This document shows, piece after piece, positions 60,849 to 64,000 of a DNA stretch of 64,000 bases. The DNA is from G965212025 sp965215765 (GTDB lineage: Bacteria > Pseudomonadota > Gammaproteobacteria > Poriferisulfidales > Oxydemutatoraceae). The stretch lies in the NCBI GenBank assembly GCA_965215765.1, contig OZ244118.1, positions 558,001-622,000 of the forward strand, in the 5' to 3' direction. The translations under genes and the position numbers were made by a program. The first letter of the stretch is position 1, and every line of letters begins with the position of its first letter. The notes beneath the pieces were generated by a model, which was not told the DNA's origin, searched no databases, and was given only the letters and a program-made list of their open reading frames with translations.

Positions 60849-61633
60849 ATCATTTTCTGGTTATTGCCAACTGGAAGCAAAACGGCGAACGTGTCTCAAA
60901 CCAGAAATTTCTGAGTACCGTGCTTCCGGCGGGACCTTGGGAGGGAATCAAGGTTATAGTCTGCCCCCCGCTCGTGTACATTGCACAGCTTGCCGCTGTT
61001 TTGGCAGAAAGCTTCATGGCACTTGGGAGTCAGCAGGTAAGTGACCGGTGCGGAGGTGCTTACACGGGAGAAGTATCCGCTGCCATGCTGGCCGAACTCG
61101 GCTGCAAGTGGGTGGTGGTCGGTCATTCGGAACGACGTTTACATTATGGTGAGAATGAAGAACATATTGCCAGGAAGCTTCAGTCTGTGTGTGATTCCGG
61201 GATGACTCCGGTTTTGTGCGTAGGAGACACGCTGGAGCAGCACAATTCTGGTGTGGCGATGGAAGCGGTCGATCGTCAACTGCAGGTTTTACAGACGTTG
61301 TCCAACAGCGAAGAAGAACAGGCGGGTGAGGTGGTGATCGCTTACGAGCCAGTGTGGGCAATCGGCTCTGGACGGTTACCGATGCCAGACGAAATCGAAA
61401 GCATGCATGGTTTTATCAAGTCTCGTTTGGAACAGCTGCCGGGAAAAAGGGGACGAGAAAGCAGGGTGGCGTATGGTGGTAGCGTCAATTGTGCGACCGC
61501 ACCGGGTTTGCTGGCTTTGGATCATGTAGACGGTGTTCTGGTGGGTGGCGCATCATTGCAGGCTCAAAGCTTTGTCGAGCTTTGTTCTCTGGTGGCGCAG
61601 GCCGTCGTTGGGCGTGGTCTGCATACACAGTAA
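60845..61633 (+). CDS. tpiA: Triosephosphate isomerase
   Basis: TpiA interconverts dihydroxyacetone phosphate and glyceraldehyde 3-phosphate. From GTG 60845 it has 262 residues. Active-site elements are intact: ANWKQNG (Asn, Lys), VVGHSERR (His), VIAYEPVWAIGSGR (Glu) and VAYGGSVNC, with the final GVLVGGASL phosphate-binding part. The gene overlaps glmM by four bases and is followed by secG after 19 bases, the order found in many gammaproteobacteria. Confidence 0.97.
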   Translation: MNHFLVIANWKQNGERVSNQKFLSTVLPAGPWEGIKVIVCPPLVYIAQLAAVLAESFMALGSQQVSDRCGGAYTGEVSAAMLAELGCKWVVVGHSERRLHYGENEEHIARKLQSVCDSGMTPVLCVGDTLEQHNSGVAMEAVDRQLQVLQTLSNSEEEQAGEVVIAYEPVWAIGSGRLPMPDEIESMHGFIKSRLEQLPGKRGRESRVAYGGSVNCATAPGLLALDHVDGVLVGGASLQAQSFVELCSLVAQAVVGRGLHTQ

Positions 61634-61652
61634 TTTTACATAGGAGTATTTA

Positions 61653-62063
61653 GTGTTATACGGGGTTTTGCTTGGCTTGGATGCCATTCTGGCTGTGGTT
61701 CTTATCACGCTCATTCTGATCCAAAGGGGTCGGGGAGCGGAAGTAGGTGCCGCTTTTGGTGCTGGCGCGTCCGCGTCCATTTTTGGTGCGCGGGGGGTGG
61801 TGTCGTTTCTGACCAAACTGGTGGCAGTGCTTTCCGCAGTGTTTTTGCTGAACAGTTTGCTCTTGGCTTACGTGGCGAATCGTGACTTTGTTTCCCAAAG
61901 TGTGGTTGAGAGAAGTGCTGAGGAAAGAAGCGAGGTCGATCAGAAAATTGAAGCCGAAATTGAAGCCTTACACCCGAAAGAAGCCCCTGACACTGATGTG
62001 ACTGCGACTGAAGAGGACGTTTCTGGTTCGACATCATCCCCGATTCCCAAGGTTCCTGATTGA
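61653..62063 (+). CDS. secG: Protein translocase subunit SecG
   Basis: SecG assists SecYE in protein export. The 136-residue product has two membrane segments (LLGLDAILAVVLITLILIQ; LVAVLSAVFLLNSLLLAY) joined by the typical Gly-rich loop RGRGAEVGAAFGAGASASIF with GARG, then an acidic, Glu-rich tail. GTG 61653 follows TAGGAG at good distance. tRNA-Leu(GAG) begins five bases after the stop, as in enterobacteria where secG is followed by leuU. Confidence 0.95.
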   Translation: MLYGVLLGLDAILAVVLITLILIQRGRGAEVGAAFGAGASASIFGARGVVSFLTKLVAVLSAVFLLNSLLLAYVANRDFVSQSVVERSAEERSEVDQKIEAEIEALHPKEAPDTDVTATEEDVSGSTSSPIPKVPD

Positions 62064-62067
62064 TGAA

Positions 62068-62152
62068 GCCGATGTGGTGGAATAGGTAGACACGCTGTCT
62101 TGAGGGGGCAGTGGCGAAAGTCGTGCCGGTTCGAGTCCGGCCATCGGCACCA
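62068..62152 (+). tRNA. leuU: tRNA-Leu(GAG), complete with CCA
   Basis: The acceptor stem GCCGATG pairs with CATCGGC, then A and encoded CCA. The anticodon stem CTGTC/GGCAG holds the loop TTGAGGG with anticodon GAG. A long variable arm and the T arm GCCGG TTCGAGT CCGGC complete a class II leucine tRNA of 85 bases, very similar to E. coli leuU. Confidence 0.97.
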
Positions 62153-62184
62153 AATTCAGAAACGCGATTGACGCGAGGTCAAGT

Positions 62185-62206
62185 GGATGATCAATCGTAT
62201 TCATCC
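62185..62206 (+). terminator. Hairpin behind tRNA-Leu
   Basis: GGATGA and TCATCC form a stem around TCAATCGTAT, followed by GTTTTC. The second copy at 62552-62577 has a longer stem (GTGGATGA/TCATCCAC). It may end the ftsH to tRNA transcript. Confidence 0.45.
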
Positions 62207-62461
62207 GTTTTCAAATTGTTTAACGCCAGGCAGACGTACGGTTACTGGCATCCCTGCAATGCGCCTTTTTATGAGGCTCCTGTGGGTCACGACCCGCTGT
62301 GGCTTTTTCACAGTCCGCGCCGGCCTGGCTACGCCTTGACGCAATAAGTCCGCCGTTTGCCTCGGCAAGTGGGTCTTCCGCCTTCAACGGGCGACTAGCT
62401 GTCAGCGGTCAGTGTCTCAGTTTCCGCGCAGATAAGCCCGGTTCCCACTCCTTTGGTGAAT

Positions 62462-62521
62462 CGCTGTCTTGAGGGGGCAGTGGCGAAAGTCGTGCCGGTT
62501 CGAGTCTGGCCATCGGCACCA
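62462..62521 (+). pseudogene. Partial tRNA-Leu lacking its 5' half
   Basis: This is the 3' part of tRNA-Leu from the anticodon stem to ACC, as a result of the 369-base duplication; the acceptor and D arms are missing and one T-stem base is changed (TCTGG for TCCGG). It cannot fold as a tRNA. Confidence 0.9.
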
Positions 62522-62830
62522 AATTCAGAAACGCGATTGACGCGAGGTCAAGTGGATGATCAATCGTATTCATCCACTTTCAGATTGTTTAACGCAAGGC
62601 AGACGTACGGTTACTGGCATCCCTGCAATGCGCCTTTTTATGAGGCTCCTGTGGATCACGACCCGCTGTGGCTTTTTCACAGTCCGCCGCCGGTCTGGCT
62701 GCGCCTTGACGCAATAGTCCGCCGTTCGCCTCGGCAAGTGTGCCTCCCGCCTTCAACGGGCAGCTTGCTGTGTAGCGGTCAGGAACTCAGTTTCCGCGCA
62801 GATAAGCCTGGTTTCCACTCCTTTGGTAAT

Positions 62831-63058
62831 ATCGGGGCTTCGGTTATTGCCGGATAGAGCAAACCGGACTTAATTCAGGCATACATTTAAGGCGCAGCTT
62901 GTTGCGTCCCATGCACGGCTTGTTTATTCTCTCTCTGCCAAAGCGTATTTTCCATGAGGCGGATTCCTGCGTATTTTATTGATGCGTTGGAAAAAATCCC
63001 CAATGGCATGGGTGCGTAAAGAGCATTCTCCTGATTTCACTTAAAAAGGGTTGATGAC
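62831..63058. other. Intergenic stretch before the antiporter gene
   Basis: No gene is visible. AAGGG lies nine bases before the ATG at 63059. Confidence 0.4.
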
Positions 63059-64000
63059 ATGCATGAACTTATGGACTTCTCGATTTGGGAATATTCGCTG
63101 ATTATTTTTGCCGTAGTACTGGTTTCCAAACTGTGTAGCAAGAAAACGCGCACCGTCGATGTGCTGTGGTTTATCGTGGCGGGAGCCGTCCTCACGAACA
63201 TCGGTCTGCTACCGGCTCATAACGAATTTCTTGAGACCATTGGTGAGTGGGGAATCGTGTTCATCATGTTTGCCTTGGGTCTTGAGGAGGATCTGGGGCG
63301 TTTCTCGCAAGGGCTGAAGCGGTGCATGGGCATTGCTTTGATCGGCGCGTTATTTCCGTTTTCAGCGGGCTACTTTACGGCCACTGCGTTTGGCTACGAC
63401 CACGGTCATGCCATGCTTTGGGGAATGACCATGACCGCAACCGCAGTCAGTCTGACCATGATGAGCCTGCGGGGTGACTTGATGCACCGGTCTACGGCGG
63501 CAACGGGAATTATGACAGCCGCCGTGGTTGACGACGTGCTGGCTCTTATTGGTGTTGCGATTCTGATTCCGGTCATTGTGATGAGTTCTTCTGGTGACGG
63601 TGCCGGTACGATAAGCGCTGCGGCGATTCTGTGGATCTGCTTCAAAGTCGCCATCTTTTTTGCCATTACTTTGTTTGTGGGGCTGGTCGCTTTTCCTGAG
63701 AAAGCTCCAAAGGAATTACCCCCGAACCCCAGCTTGTACCAGAGGATTGATTACCGAATCAGCCAGGCGATAGGCTTTGGCGCAAGACGATTCCTAATGG
63801 TGCATAGCGGTGAGTTTACGCCTCTGATCATGCTTTTTATCGCAATGTTTCTGGGTGTTACGGCGCATGCTCTCGGGTTCCACCCTGCCATCGGTGCCTA
63901 CTTTGCCGGATTGTTTCTGCGCTCCGACTACTTTGTGCACTCGGAGATCAAAAAGGTCAAAAACGAGGAAGGAGAAATCATTGAAGAAGAAGTGAAGGAT
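63059..64000 (+). CDS. CPA2-type cation/proton antiporter (3' end outside window)
   Basis: The first 314 residues of a membrane transporter are visible and the frame is still open at the window edge. It has about nine hydrophobic segments. VVDDVLALIGVAILIPV contains the Asp pair of the CPA2 antiporters, and HPAIGAYFAGLFLRSDYF is the family's last-third motif. A charged stretch (KKVKNEEGEIIEEEVKD) follows. It should exchange Na+ or K+ against protons in the inner membrane, with ion unknown. The N-terminal motif is slightly unusual (LWFIVAGAVLTNIGLLP). Confidence 0.85.
   Translation, partial: MHELMDFSIWEYSLIIFAVVLVSKLCSKKTRTVDVLWFIVAGAVLTNIGLLPAHNEFLETIGEWGIVFIMFALGLEEDLGRFSQGLKRCMGIALIGALFPFSAGYFTATAFGYDHGHAMLWGMTMTATAVSLTMMSLRGDLMHRSTAATGIMTAAVVDDVLALIGVAILIPVIVMSSSGDGAGTISAAAILWICFKVAIFFAITLFVGLVAFPEKAPKELPPNPSLYQRIDYRISQAIGFGARRFLMVHSGEFTPLIMLFIAMFLGVTAHALGFHPAIGAYFAGLFLRSDYFVHSEIKKVKNEEGEIIEEEVKD

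Larger units (their letters stand above)
62093..62830 (+). repeat. 369-bp tandem duplication starting inside tRNA-Leu
   Basis: CGCTGTCTTGAG recurs at 62093 and 62462. Each unit holds the 3' part of the tRNA, the following inverted repeat and about 300 bases without a gene, with few differences between copies. Confidence 0.95.

Noticed and set aside
62068..62830. Integration site of a genomic island at tRNA-Leu
   Set aside because: The duplicate is a tandem copy of tRNA plus flank, without an integrase or island genes between the copies.

Overview
The window looks like the chromosome of a gammaproteobacterium. The best pointers are the block rlmE-ftsH-glmM-tpiA-secG-tRNA-Leu(GAG), which is close to the enterobacterial order, gltD followed by hemE, glmU followed by glmS, and a GltD, PolA and UvrD of typical gammaproteobacterial build. 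The standard genetic code applies: many intact genes end in TGA.

Layout. 1-5885: two tandem copies of a large protein with a sigma-70 region 4 helix-turn-helix but no sigma region 2, separated by AT-rich small genes and a relic. 5886-16330 (minus strand): GIY-YIG protein, YgjP-like metallopeptidase and a type I restriction-modification operon (hsdM-hsdS-three DUF2513 genes-hsdR), with relics of hsdR and hsdM and a DUF924 gene. 16356-23091: a solitary DNA methyltransferase, repeated pieces of glmS with two copies of a DUF4156-like lipoprotein, and a HaeII-like type II system whose nuclease is broken by one stop codon. 23592-32314 (minus strand): housekeeping genes glmS, glmU, galE-like, trmJ, hemE, gltD, rpsU. 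32552-39245 (minus strand): a large GLUG-repeat exported protein, then a second type II system with a broken nuclease and a methyltransferase fused to a catalytically dead IS1595 transposase. 39364-46077: uvrD, a TRAP transporter (dctP facing dctM-dctQ) and thrB. 46466-50493: a small gene, an AAA+ ATPase and a subtilisin-like protease in one operon. 50978-62152: polA, an ABC exporter, rlmE, ftsH, glmM, tpiA, secG and tRNA-Leu(GAG). 63059-end: start of a CPA2-type antiporter.

The most striking property is the number of short tandem duplications of every age. They cover gene ends and gene junctions (hemE/trmJ 301 bp x3, uvrD/dctP 241-242 bp x3, a nuclease 3' end 238 bp x4, a 133-bp array behind the ABC exporter, tRNA-Leu 369 bp x2, glmS 3' end plus lipoprotein x2, DUF2513 x3) and lie in frame inside polA and the protease. 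Where I could compare junctions they share only 1-2 bases. Many restriction genes are relics or carry single stop codons while the methyltransferases stay open. This suggests a genome under weak purging selection with active short-range duplication, as expected for a host-associated or small-population lineage (inference).
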